From the NCBI RefSeq assembly GCF_000187245.1, contig NC_027861.1, positions 62,001-126,000 of the forward strand: 64,000 nt of DNA. The letters run 5' to 3'. Below are positions 1-8,140 of this stretch, piece after piece (positions within the stretch are counted from its first letter, which is position 1; every line of letters starts with the position of its first letter). The notes beneath the pieces were generated by a model. That model worked only from the letters and a program-made list of their open reading frames with translations. It searched no databases and was not told the origin of the DNA. A program made the translations under genes and the position numbers. Origin of the DNA: Ogataea parapolymorpha DL-1. Its lineage: Eukaryota > Ascomycota > Pichiomycetes > Pichiales > Pichiaceae.

Positions 1-12
1 AGACAACTTTCG

Positions 13-609
13 ATGAACGATGAACGGGTCATAAAAGCAAGGAAAATAGAACACAGGAAGAATCTTACCACAAGGCTCGACGTCTCATGCTATCTGGCGC
101 TCATAATACTCTATCTTGCTGATGAGAACCTCATACTACTCTTGTTGCGAGGCTTCCAGCAGTTCATGCTTGGCCATCCACCAAACAGCATAGAAGCGTC
201 AGCAGTGCTTACGCCAGCGATTCAGCGGATATTGGCACAGAAAGTGTTGTCATTGGGGCTGGCCTTCAACGTGTTAGGCCTGATAGTCCATATTGCATTT
301 TCAGCGCGCGGAGGTTTGGGCCAAGGCATATCGTACGGTGCATACATTATAAACATTATGGGGGAGAACAGGTTCGAAGGATGGTTTCACAAGCTGCTGT
401 ACCTGCTGTTGTGGGACTTTGTGCTGGTGGCATTGCAATTCTCGCTCTACAGCATGAACTTTGTCAAGCAGGATTTGAACAGTGCAGAGGACAGCGATGT
501 CGTCGCGTCGATCGACGTCGTGAAGGTAGTCCAGTACGTGAATCTTATAGAACGCGCGCAAGCACCAACACCGTCATTGAGCGAGATGATGCCGCGACTG
601 GGGGTCTGA
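13..609 (+). CDS. DUF1746 (Dsc4-like) membrane protein, 5' end uncertain
   Basis: A 198-residue protein with about three hydrophobic stretches (near residues 25-50, 80-97 and 125-147). The layout matches the fungal DUF1746 family: an LD...Y....LYL.D....LLLR..Q block, a second helix followed by H, then Y..G..I..IGE and a final helix. From family knowledge, this domain is found in a membrane subunit (Dsc4) of the fission yeast Golgi DSC E3 ligase complex; that role here is inference. The frame stays open to base 1 of the window, so a more upstream start cannot be excluded; the ATG at 13 is only the first one visible. It converges on RPC40 with 19 bp between the stop codons. Confidence 0.6.
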   Translation: MNDERVIKARKIEHRKNLTTRLDVSCYLALIILYLADENLILLLLRGFQQFMLGHPPNSIEASAVLTPAIQRILAQKVLSLGLAFNVLGLIVHIAFSARGGLGQGISYGAYIINIMGENRFEGWFHKLLYLLLWDFVLVALQFSLYSMNFVKQDLNSAEDSDVVASIDVVKVVQYVNLIERAQAPTPSLSEMMPRLGV

Positions 610-628
610 GTGGAATTCTATTAGTAAA

Positions 629-1636
629 TTACATATTTCCAATAGGACAGTTACGCAAGTACTCGGCCTTTGTCTTGAGAACTCTGATAGATTTGTAGAA
701 GATCTCTTCTGGAGGCATGGCGCCTGTTGACTCAACGTTGAATATGAAATGATCTCTTTTCCGGCCCAGCTTCACCTTTCCTTCAAACTCCTTGTGTCTC
801 AAAACTTCCCTCGAAACGGTATCTTTTCTAGCGTCGGCAACGTATGCTGCACCGTTGGAGTCAATGCCAATAACACCGGAAGGGAAGCATTTCTGGAACT
901 TCACCGCGTCGTCACCCGTTATTGGCTCGAGTATGTCAATCGTTGGAAGCAATCTATAGGATGCAGTGCTGACTGGAGAGAATTTGGCGTGATCAGCTCC
1001 AATGCCCAGAACACAGTGAACTCTGAGTGAAATCTCCTGGTTGGGACGCAGTTTGGCAATCAAGATGTCTGGATCGCAAGGAACAACAGGGCAGTTAGCG
1101 AACTGGGTGACCTGGCGTCCGTTTGGCTCAAATTTCAGATCCCTGGCATAAACGTTGGAATTTCTGTATAGATTCTCTGGGTCGTTGTTTCCAGGGACGG
1201 CATTCGGGTTTTTCGTGCATGCCACATCCAGCGATAGGACGATCGTGTTTTCGTCTGTGAACTTATCTTCCTCCTCGGCATTTGGGTCGATCCAGGTCAG
1301 CATGTCGGGATCGACCTTCAAAGGCACCAGACCGATTCTATGAGCGAGAACTTCGTCCTGGATGACCGACGTGTTATTAAAGATGTACACATACTCTGCT
1401 GCAACGGAAGGCACCTCAGCAATCATGATACGACGGAAAGCATTGGCAATAGATGTGTCAAGCCCCACCAAGTCAAAGTTTGCAGTTCTCTGAGTGAGGT
1501 AGGAGATATTGAGCTGGAAGTTCTTCTTGAAATTTTCCAGATCCCAAGCATACTCTCCGTTCGCAGAGTATCCTGGGAAGTCGGTCGCCGTGGTATTACT
1601 AACCCGATCGTGCTCGATGTTAATGATATTGGACAT
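629..1636 (-). CDS. RPC40: RNA polymerase I and III shared subunit AC40
   Basis: This 335-residue protein has the same length as S. cerevisiae Rpc40. It carries the alpha-like RNA polymerase dimerisation fold: the block around FDLVGLDTSIANAFRRIMIAE (roughly residues 54-74), followed by EVLAHRIGLVPLKVDPD, which is diagnostic for the AC40/Rpb3/alpha family. In the family, AC40 pairs with AC19 and nucleates assembly of polymerases I and III in the nucleus. The ATG at 1636 is the first in frame and gives a full-length N-terminus. Nothing is truncated. The identification rests on strong, collinear family motifs over the whole length. Confidence 0.95.
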   Translation of the reverse strand: MSNIINIEHDRVSNTTATDFPGYSANGEYAWDLENFKKNFQLNISYLTQRTANFDLVGLDTSIANAFRRIMIAEVPSVAAEYVYIFNNTSVIQDEVLAHRIGLVPLKVDPDMLTWIDPNAEEEDKFTDENTIVLSLDVACTKNPNAVPGNNDPENLYRNSNVYARDLKFEPNGRQVTQFANCPVVPCDPDILIAKLRPNQEISLRVHCVLGIGADHAKFSPVSTASYRLLPTIDILEPITGDDAVKFQKCFPSGVIGIDSNGAAYVADARKDTVSREVLRHKEFEGKVKLGRKRDHFIFNVESTGAMPPEEIFYKSIRVLKTKAEYLRNCPIGNM

Positions 1637-2043
1637 AGAAAATATTTCAAAAAAAAAATAAAAAAATTTATGTGCATATGGAATAACGTGCGTAAAAAGA
1701 GCTAGTCTGCTTTCCTAATGATACCTACGTAGAGAGAAACCTAGTTAACTGTTGAGCAGCAGATCACGATTTTTGTAATCATCATAGACTTGGTGTATAA
1801 TATTCACAATATTAACAAAGTTCCCTTCACTTAGCCGATGTCTGTGATCGTTAATCAACAATCAACCGCGACCAGCAATCGCTTTTGCTTGACCAGATCT
1901 TCATCGCTCAACTGGGCTATTTTCGGCTCTGAGTGCCTTTTATCGAGGTCACTCCACTGAGCTGTCTCAATCACCTTACTCTATAGCTCATCTCTACACC
2001 GGGTCAAAAAATACACATAAATACTATTCTTCCTTTGACACAA
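1637..2043. other. intergenic region, divergent promoters
   Basis: About 400 bp between the divergent starts of RPC40 and the coiled-coil gene. It contains an A-rich tract next to RPC40 (1648-1666). I see no convincing gene, tRNA or conserved RNA. One ATGATGA (box C-like) on the minus strand near 1785 has no matching box D. Confidence 0.5.
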
Positions 2044-3465
2044 ATGTCTGACGGGAACGAGTCGTCCAAACAACCTTCCGCGGTAGACGATGCTGTCGCC
2101 TCGACCAATCTGCCAGTCGCAATCAGTCCGCCTCTCCCAGCCCGTCATCAGGGCCACGCAACGGGCACTAGTGTGCATGCTTCAGATGATCATACAGGGG
2201 ATCATCCTCCGGCTTTGCCGCATAGGCCACCTCGTTCAAAGAAGTACGGCCTGGATCGTGTATCCACGGATGATTTTGAACTTACTACACCGATTGGGTC
2301 CCCAAGGGTCCCTAAACAGGGCGCACATTCAAGGTCGCCTGCTGACCCTGCTTCCGATACTAGAAGTCTTCATCAGAAAACGCTGGATTTCCTGTTGGAA
2401 AACCAAACGTCCCGAATTGTGGGTCTGTTCTATGAGCTGCCAGAAGACCTAAAAATCCCCGACAGCGAATACTATACCCAATTGAATGCACAAGATCATT
2501 TAATAGAGGTTAGAAGCGAGGTGGAGGCCAAGAATTTCAACAACCCGGACCAGCTCACGGTATACAAGCTCTGGTTGAAGAGCATAAAGCTGAAGAAATT
2601 TGGCGTTGTCACAGCCAGTAATCCGGAACTACTGGCACAACTCGAGTCGGCCCAAATCGAAACCGAATCTATTTTTCCCCAACTGGCATCTGTGTGCGGC
2701 AAATTAGGGACCAAGTCGCTGCCACCACTGGTCCTTCTCATCCACAGTCGTCTCCAGGACCCAGAAATCACGTTTATTCTTGCCAAGCTGTATAGCAAGA
2801 TAGACATGACGAGATGGGTGTTTATGGTTCTGCGCTCCGTAGAGAGGACAAACGCGTCAATGTTAATAACTTGGCACCAGAAGCACGGGGACGTCGCGGA
2901 GTTCGTGCAGAAACAGCTGGAAAGCGCCAAGTTTTGGAAGCAGCTAACGGCACAGGAGCTCGATTTGGTGACCCACCGGGTGGTGGTCTACGGATTTGAC
3001 TCGATTGTCGGCGATGTTGCTAGTATGCTATGTGGTGGAAGACCAAAGAGGGGTATTGAGAGTCACCTTATATGGGACGACCACGAGTACGAGCTTCTAA
3101 ACGAGCCACTCAAAGAGCCCCACGACCTGCTCCGTGAGCAAAATAAATTGCACAAATTGCAGGTAGAACTGGAGACAAAGAGGAAACAGTATACGGAGTT
3201 GCTAAATAACTACAAGCAGCTGAACGAGGAGCGATTCAGCAACCAAACAATGATCAAAAAGCTGGAAGCAAACAACGGACAGTTGAGGTTGAAGCGGAAC
3301 GAGTGCGAACGGAAGCTAAATGCGCAATTGTCTAATTTCGAGGTGATTAAGGTAAACAATGAGAAAAATGCTGAAATAGACAAAATGAACCAAAAATTGC
3401 GACTCGACATTGACCGCGTACAAACCGAACTAGCAGAGTTGAGGGCCAAAAAGCTAAGGCATTAG
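2044..3465 (+). CDS. unrecognised protein with proline-rich N-terminus and C-terminal coiled coil
   Basis: A 473-residue protein I cannot assign to a family. Residues 1 to about 100 are low-complexity and rich in Pro, Ser and His (PPALPHRPPRSKK could bind SH3 domains). The middle, about 110-350, looks like a folded, mostly helical domain. The last 110 residues are a charged heptad-rich coiled coil (LHKLQVELETKRKQYTELL onward) ending in a basic tail. There is no signal peptide or membrane segment. The ATG at 2044 is used because the frame 5' of it holds only a TTG. A cytoskeletal or trafficking adaptor is conceivable from this architecture, but that is a guess. Confidence 0.8.
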   Translation: MSDGNESSKQPSAVDDAVASTNLPVAISPPLPARHQGHATGTSVHASDDHTGDHPPALPHRPPRSKKYGLDRVSTDDFELTTPIGSPRVPKQGAHSRSPADPASDTRSLHQKTLDFLLENQTSRIVGLFYELPEDLKIPDSEYYTQLNAQDHLIEVRSEVEAKNFNNPDQLTVYKLWLKSIKLKKFGVVTASNPELLAQLESAQIETESIFPQLASVCGKLGTKSLPPLVLLIHSRLQDPEITFILAKLYSKIDMTRWVFMVLRSVERTNASMLITWHQKHGDVAEFVQKQLESAKFWKQLTAQELDLVTHRVVVYGFDSIVGDVASMLCGGRPKRGIESHLIWDDHEYELLNEPLKEPHDLLREQNKLHKLQVELETKRKQYTELLNNYKQLNEERFSNQTMIKKLEANNGQLRLKRNECERKLNAQLSNFEVIKVNNEKNAEIDKMNQKLRLDIDRVQTELAELRAKKLRH

Positions 3466-3517
3466 GATAGGTAGGTGTAAATAGATAAGCTAGAACGCGT
3501 AAGCTTATTTCTGTCGA

Positions 3518-3525
3518 TGACGTCA
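3518..3525. promoter_or_regulatory. CRE/ATF palindrome TGACGTCA
   Basis: A perfect 8-bp CREB/ATF-type site. In yeasts this sequence is bound by bZIP factors such as Sko1 and Aca1 (family knowledge). It lies 517 bp upstream of transporter 1; a similar TGACGTAA occurs before transporter 2. Function is inferred. Confidence 0.45.
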
Positions 3526-3991
3526 CACAGCAGAGAGTCTCCATACCACGGAATTCCAATGGAGTGGAGGTGTGTCCAGGTAGGCAGGGAAATTTTTGAG
3601 GGATGATGAAATTTTCTATTGTTTGTGGAATTCCGTAGAATAGTTTTTTTGGGGAAACCTGAATTGAGTCCCCAGAAAAATCGTCATAATCCTGGTTGGA
3701 GGGGTCTCGGTGCTTGACAAAATAACCCACCTTGCTGTGTATGCCAGAAAAAGAGGGGCCGATTCTTGCCAAGCGACGTTGAGATCCCGGCCTGGGCTTT
3801 CACGCTTCCACTACGAAGAAAACTGCAAACCACCATTCTCTCAGCACTTTTCAAGCTGTCGACTGTTCCATAGACCTAGCCACTCCACCGCAAACAAATA
3901 AAGCCCCCTTTGCCTAAAAACAATGGATTCTCCAGGAATATAATCCGCTTTTCACAGGTAAGATCTGCGACCCGAGATGGTCAGAACAGTA

Positions 3992-3999
3992 TATATAAA
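3992..3999 (+). promoter_or_regulatory. TATA box of transporter 1
   Basis: TATATAAA about 45 bp before the ATG at 4042. It is followed by GCCGTGTT, which also follows the TATA box of transporter 2, evidence that the two core promoters are duplicates. Confidence 0.6.
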
Positions 4000-4041
4000 G
4001 TGCCGTGTTCGAAAAAGATCTCTTTCAACTCCGTTTACAGA

Positions 4042-5895
4042 ATGTCTTCTGAAAAGCTCTCTGACTCTCCTCATGAGAACGGCCTCTTTGCCTCCACTAG
4101 CGAGGACGGTACCGGTCTGGCTGAGCCAGTTGATCAAAACGTTCTTTCGCAATATAGCGAGGAAGAGGTGATGAATTTGGGACGCGCGTACGCGAGACAA
4201 AACGACCTCGACGAGGAACTTTTTGCTCACGCTGCTGCCATCGCCAGAAGCCCTTCGAAGTTCAACTCCATGGACTTCCTCACTGAAGAGGAAAAAAAGG
4301 CTCTGTACGACGAGATCCATCACCCGTGGAAATTGCCGAAAACCCTCTACTGGCTTGTCTCCACGGCCTCCATGGCTGCATGTGTGCAGGGAATGGACGA
4401 AACCGTCATCAACGGTGCCAACCTTTACTATCCTGAGAGACTCGGCATTGGAAGCGGCTCCGAGCACGACACTTGGCTCGTGGGTCTTGTCAACTGCGCT
4501 CCATACCTCTGCTGTGCCACGATGTCTGTGTGGTGCACAGACTACCTTAACAACAGATTTTCCAGACGTGGTGTCATCTTCTTGTGCAGTATTTGGGGTA
4601 CTCTTTGCTGTATCTGGTCTGCTCTGACCAACACCTGGTGGCACCTGTTTATTGCGAGATTTTTCCTCGGCTTTGCTATTGGTCCTAACTCGACCACTGT
4701 TCCCGTGTACTCCTCGGAGTGTGCTCCAGCCAAAATTAGAGGCTCTCTCGTGATGAACTGGCAAATCTGGACTGCCTTTGGAATCATGCTGGGAGACGTG
4801 TTTGGACTTGCCTTCTACAAGGTGCCAGACCGCGGGATTGCCGAAGGTCTGCAATGGCGTCTGATGCTGGGTTCTGCTTGTCTTCCTTCGATCATTATTC
4901 TTGCACAAATCCCATTCTGTCCAGAATCTCCAAGATGGCTCTTGGGTAAAGGAAGAGACCGTGACGCCTTCGAGTCGCTCGTCAAGATGAGACACACTCC
5001 TCTGCAGGCGGCTAGAGACGCATTCTATAGTCATCTTTTGCTTCTTGAGGAAGGAGACATGAAGGCTTCGTTCTTCACAAAGCTCAAGGAAATGGTCACT
5101 GTCAGAAGAAACAGAAATGGTGCTGTCGGTGCCTGGGTCTGTATGTTCATGCAACAGTTCTGCGGTATCAATGTTATTGCATACTATTCGTCTACCATTT
5201 TCCGTGACTCTGGATTCTCTGTCAGAGACTCTCTTATTGCTTCCTGGGGATTTGGTATGCTCAACTGGGTGTTTGCACTGCCGGCCTTCTTTTCCATCGA
5301 CAAGTTTGGCCGTAGAACATTATTGCTGTTTGCTTTCCCAATGATGGCTATCTTTTTGCTGCTTGCAGGATTCGCGTTCTGGATTCCCGAGGAACACAAA
5401 GAAGCCAAAGTGGGTGTTATCGCCTTGGGTATCTATCTGTTCACGATCGTTTACTCTTCGTCCGAAGGTCCCGTCCCATTCACGTATTCTGCTGAGTGCG
5501 CTTCCCTGAGAGTCAGAGATGTGACAATGTCCTTTGCTACTGCCACTTGCTGGTTTTTCAATTTCATTCTGTCTTTGACATGGCCATCGATGCTGAAGGC
5601 ATTTAAAGCGCAGGGAGCTTTCGGTTGGTACGCCGGCTGGAACATTGCTGGGTTCTTTATGGTTCTGTGGCTGCTGCCGGAAACTAAGGGTCTCACGCTG
5701 GAAGAGTTGGACGAGGTGTTTGACGTTCCAGCAGTTGAACATGCAGCCTATCAAACCAGAAACCTCATCAACGGTTTCCGCAAGAGAGTGCTGCGCCAGA
5801 ACGTGGAACCTCTGCCACCTCTTTACACAAAACGGCGTATGGCAGTGACCTCAGATTGGGAGGCACGCAAGAACGAAATCAAGCACATCGAGTAA
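4042..5895 (+). CDS. MFS sugar/polyol-type transporter, paralog 1
   Basis: A 617-residue sugar porter of the major facilitator superfamily, predicted to be a 12-helix plasma-membrane permease. Family signatures are clear: GMDETVINGA in helix 1 (about 117-126), PESPRWL after helix 6 (294-300), QQFCGINVIAYYSS in helix 7 (371-384), FGRRTLLL, and PETKGLTLEELDEVF after helix 12. It has a long cytoplasmic N-terminus (about 100 residues) with a block shared by all three paralogs (YSEEEVMNLGRAYA, then FNSMDFLTEEEK). The substrate cannot be read from sequence; hexose, pentose or polyol with proton symport is the family expectation. The ATG at 4042 is chosen because it follows the TATA box and its N-terminus matches paralog 2; the open frame extends 44 codons upstream without an ATG. 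Confidence 0.9.
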   Translation: MSSEKLSDSPHENGLFASTSEDGTGLAEPVDQNVLSQYSEEEVMNLGRAYARQNDLDEELFAHAAAIARSPSKFNSMDFLTEEEKKALYDEIHHPWKLPKTLYWLVSTASMAACVQGMDETVINGANLYYPERLGIGSGSEHDTWLVGLVNCAPYLCCATMSVWCTDYLNNRFSRRGVIFLCSIWGTLCCIWSALTNTWWHLFIARFFLGFAIGPNSTTVPVYSSECAPAKIRGSLVMNWQIWTAFGIMLGDVFGLAFYKVPDRGIAEGLQWRLMLGSACLPSIIILAQIPFCPESPRWLLGKGRDRDAFESLVKMRHTPLQAARDAFYSHLLLLEEGDMKASFFTKLKEMVTVRRNRNGAVGAWVCMFMQQFCGINVIAYYSSTIFRDSGFSVRDSLIASWGFGMLNWVFALPAFFSIDKFGRRTLLLFAFPMMAIFLLLAGFAFWIPEEHKEAKVGVIALGIYLFTIVYSSSEGPVPFTYSAECASLRVRDVTMSFATATCWFFNFILSLTWPSMLKAFKAQGAFGWYAGWNIAGFFMVLWLLPETKGLTLEELDEVFDVPAVEHAAYQTRNLINGFRKRVLRQNVEPLPPLYTKRRMAVTSDWEARKNEIKHIE

Positions 5896-6094
5896 GATAA
5901 TTAAGTAGTAATGTGAAGTGCGAAATTATTTGTCATGTCAATAAAATTACCTGGGCTCTGCATTGTGAGAGTAACAATAATATAAAAATGACATCCTGGA
6001 GGTCGTGTGCGGCTTTGTGGTGGGGTCAATTATTTAGGAAGAGGCATGTTTTCTTGCTGCCAAGATTATTCCAGTTTGCATAACAGAGGTCCCA

Positions 6095-6102
6095 TGACGT
6101 AA
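6095..6102. promoter_or_regulatory. CRE-like site TGACGTAA before transporter 2
   Basis: A one-base variant of the CRE palindrome found before transporter 1, about 90 bp upstream of the ATG of transporter 2. It is consistent with shared bZIP control, which is inferred. Confidence 0.35.
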
Positions 6103-6152
6103 CACATCCCCAAGTCACAAACACTTGTAGGAGGGGAGACATCTTGGCGTTG

Positions 6153-6160
6153 TATAAATA
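6153..6160 (+). promoter_or_regulatory. TATA box of transporter 2
   Basis: TATAAATA about 33 bp before the ATG at 6193, followed by GGCCGTGTTT as in paralog 1. An AGGGG stress-element core lies just upstream, near 6132. Confidence 0.55.
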
Positions 6161-6192
6161 GGCCGTGTTTCCCACCTGATGTACCTCCAAAA

Positions 6193-8016
6193 ATGTCTTC
6201 TGAAAAGATTTTGGACTCAACAGACGAATCTCTGCTCCAGGAATTCAATGTCCTCAGCAATTACTCTGAGGAACAAGTGATGGCTATGGGGAGAAACTAT
6301 GCCCTGAAATACGACCTCGACCCGGAGCTATTTAGCCGGGCTGCGGCCGTCGCTCGGGCCCCTAACAGATTCAACTCGATGGAGTTTCTCAGTGAAAGCG
6401 AGAAAGAGGCTCTCTACGAGGAAAGCCACCATCCCTGGAGGTTGTCGGGCCAATTGTACTGGCTGATCATCATGGCCTCGCTCGGTGCTGCCGTCCAAGG
6501 TATGGACGAGACCGTCATTAACGGTGCGCAGCTATACTACCCTGGCGAATTTGGCATCGACAACGGAACTGAGCGGGACACCTGGCTGGTGGGTTTGGTG
6601 AATTGCGCTCCTTATCTGTGCTGCTCCACCCTTTCGTGCTGGATGACCGACTGGCTGAACGAGAAGCTCTCCAGAAGAGGAACCATCTTCCTTACGTGCA
6701 CGATCTCGGCTCTCACTTGCATCTGGTCGGGACTCGTCAACAACTGGTGGCATCTGTTCATTGCTCGGTTTTTCCTGGGTTTCGGAATCGGTCCGAAATC
6801 TACCACCGTGCCAGTTTACTCCTCTGAATGTGCTCCAGCCAAGATCCGTGGTTCGTTGGTCATGATGTGGCAGATGTGGACTGCTTTCGGAATCATGTTT
6901 GGTTACGTGATGTGTCTCGCATTCTACAGAGTTCCTCCGCACAGTATCCACAAGGGACTCGGATGGCGGTTGATGCTTGGTTCTGCTTCGCTCCCAGCGT
7001 TCCTAGTCATGGTCCAGGTGTGGTTCTGTCCAGAGTCACCTAGATGGCTTATGGGTAAAGAGAGACACAAGGACGCATACAACTCGTACCTGAGAATTAG
7101 AAAACACGAAATTCTTGCTGCCAGAGACAGTTTCTACACCCACGTCCTACTTCTAGAAGAGGCATCGTACGAGCTGCCATTCTTCACCAAGGTGAAAGAG
7201 ATGTTTACAATTAGAAGAAACAGAAACGGAGCCATGGGTGCGTGGGTTGTCATGTTCATGCAACAGTTCTGTGGTGTGAACGTCATTGCATACTACTCGT
7301 CTTCTATTTTCAAAGAATCCGGATTCAGCGACCGTGACGCCTTGATCGCCTCTTGGGGATTCGGCATGCTAAACTGGGTGTTTGCCGTTCCGGCCTTCAA
7401 AAACATCGACAAGTTCGGAAGAAGAACGCTGCTTTTGTTTGCATTCCCATTGATGGCTATATTTTTGCTGCTAGCCGGTTTCGCATTTTGGATTCCAGAG
7501 GACAGAGAAGGGGCCAGAGTCGGAGTCATCTGTCTCGGAATCTATCTGTTCACTATTGTTTACTCTTCGTCAGAGGGCCCTGTTCCATTCACTTACTCGG
7601 CAGAATGTGCTGCTCTTTACGTTCGTGACGTGACAATGTCCTTCGCCACGGCCACCTGCTGGTTCTTCAACTTCATTCTGTCGCTTACCTGGCCATCTCT
7701 GTTAAGAGCATTCAAGCCACAGGGAGCCTTTGGCTGGTATGCCGCCTGGAACATTGTTGGATTTTTCCTGGTGCTGTGGCTGCTTCCAGAGACCAAAAAC
7801 CTTACTCTGGAGGAGCTGGATGAGGTGTTTGACGTGTCTGCAGCCGAGCACGCCAAATACCAGACCAAGAACCTGTGGAACGGTGTTCAGAGAAAGCTGC
7901 TGCGCCGCGACATTCCTAAGTTGGAGCCGCTGTACCATTCTCACCGTGTGGCCATCAAGAACAACGAGTGGGTCGAGATGAAGCACGGGGAGGCCGAGCA
8001 TGTCGAGGCAAAGTAA
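6193..8016 (+). CDS. MFS sugar/polyol-type transporter, paralog 2
   Basis: A 607-residue MFS sugar porter, collinear with paralogs 1 and 3 over its whole length. It keeps the GMDETVINGA, PESPRWL, QQFCGVNVIAYYSS, FGRRTLLL and PETKNLTLEELDEVF signatures and the shared N-terminal cytoplasmic block (NYSEEQVMAMGRNYALKYDL). One visible difference is a charged loop before FGRR: AFKNIDKFGRR, where paralogs 1 and 3 have AFFSID(K/R)FGRR. The N-terminus MSSEK is shared with paralog 1, which supports this start and recent duplication. The substrate is unknown. Its promoter (297 bp after paralog 1) has a TATA box and a CRE-like site, so its expression is probably regulated. Confidence 0.9.
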   Translation: MSSEKILDSTDESLLQEFNVLSNYSEEQVMAMGRNYALKYDLDPELFSRAAAVARAPNRFNSMEFLSESEKEALYEESHHPWRLSGQLYWLIIMASLGAAVQGMDETVINGAQLYYPGEFGIDNGTERDTWLVGLVNCAPYLCCSTLSCWMTDWLNEKLSRRGTIFLTCTISALTCIWSGLVNNWWHLFIARFFLGFGIGPKSTTVPVYSSECAPAKIRGSLVMMWQMWTAFGIMFGYVMCLAFYRVPPHSIHKGLGWRLMLGSASLPAFLVMVQVWFCPESPRWLMGKERHKDAYNSYLRIRKHEILAARDSFYTHVLLLEEASYELPFFTKVKEMFTIRRNRNGAMGAWVVMFMQQFCGVNVIAYYSSSIFKESGFSDRDALIASWGFGMLNWVFAVPAFKNIDKFGRRTLLLFAFPLMAIFLLLAGFAFWIPEDREGARVGVICLGIYLFTIVYSSSEGPVPFTYSAECAALYVRDVTMSFATATCWFFNFILSLTWPSLLRAFKPQGAFGWYAAWNIVGFFLVLWLLPETKNLTLEELDEVFDVSAAEHAKYQTKNLWNGVQRKLLRRDIPKLEPLYHSHRVAIKNNEWVEMKHGEAEHVEAK

Positions 8017-8140
8017 GTACTCATTAGTGTTGATCTAATTTTTTTCTGCGCGGTAAATCACTGAGCTCATGCATATTGGTAGCAAGCATCAGCAATTCAA
8101 AGAAGAAAGAAAAAAGGTAGGAGTGTAAATTTTAGTCAAT

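Larger units (their letters stand above)
3466..4041 (+). promoter_or_regulatory. 576-bp upstream region of sugar transporter 1
   Basis: Holds a perfect CRE/ATF palindrome TGACGTCA at 3518-3525, two inverted copies of an 11-bp element (ACGGAATTCCA at 3548-3558 and TGGAATTCCGT at 3626-3636), and a TATA box TATATAAA at 3992-3999, about 45 bp before the ATG. It is unusually long for this compact region, as expected for a regulated promoter. No credible gene was seen in it. Confidence 0.55.

Noticed and set aside
1740..1800. Possible C/D box snoRNA on the minus strand (ATGATGA)
   Set aside because: No CTGA box D at a suitable distance and no terminal stem that I could confirm.
3910..4041. Extended N-terminus for transporter 1
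   Set aside because: The 44 extra codons begin with TTG, run through the TATA box, and have no counterpart in paralogs 2 and 3.
3952..5154. 400-codon antisense open frame opposite transporter 1
   Set aside because: It mirrors the codon frame of a strongly conserved transporter; its translation has no domain or membrane helices. It is a by-product of codon bias.
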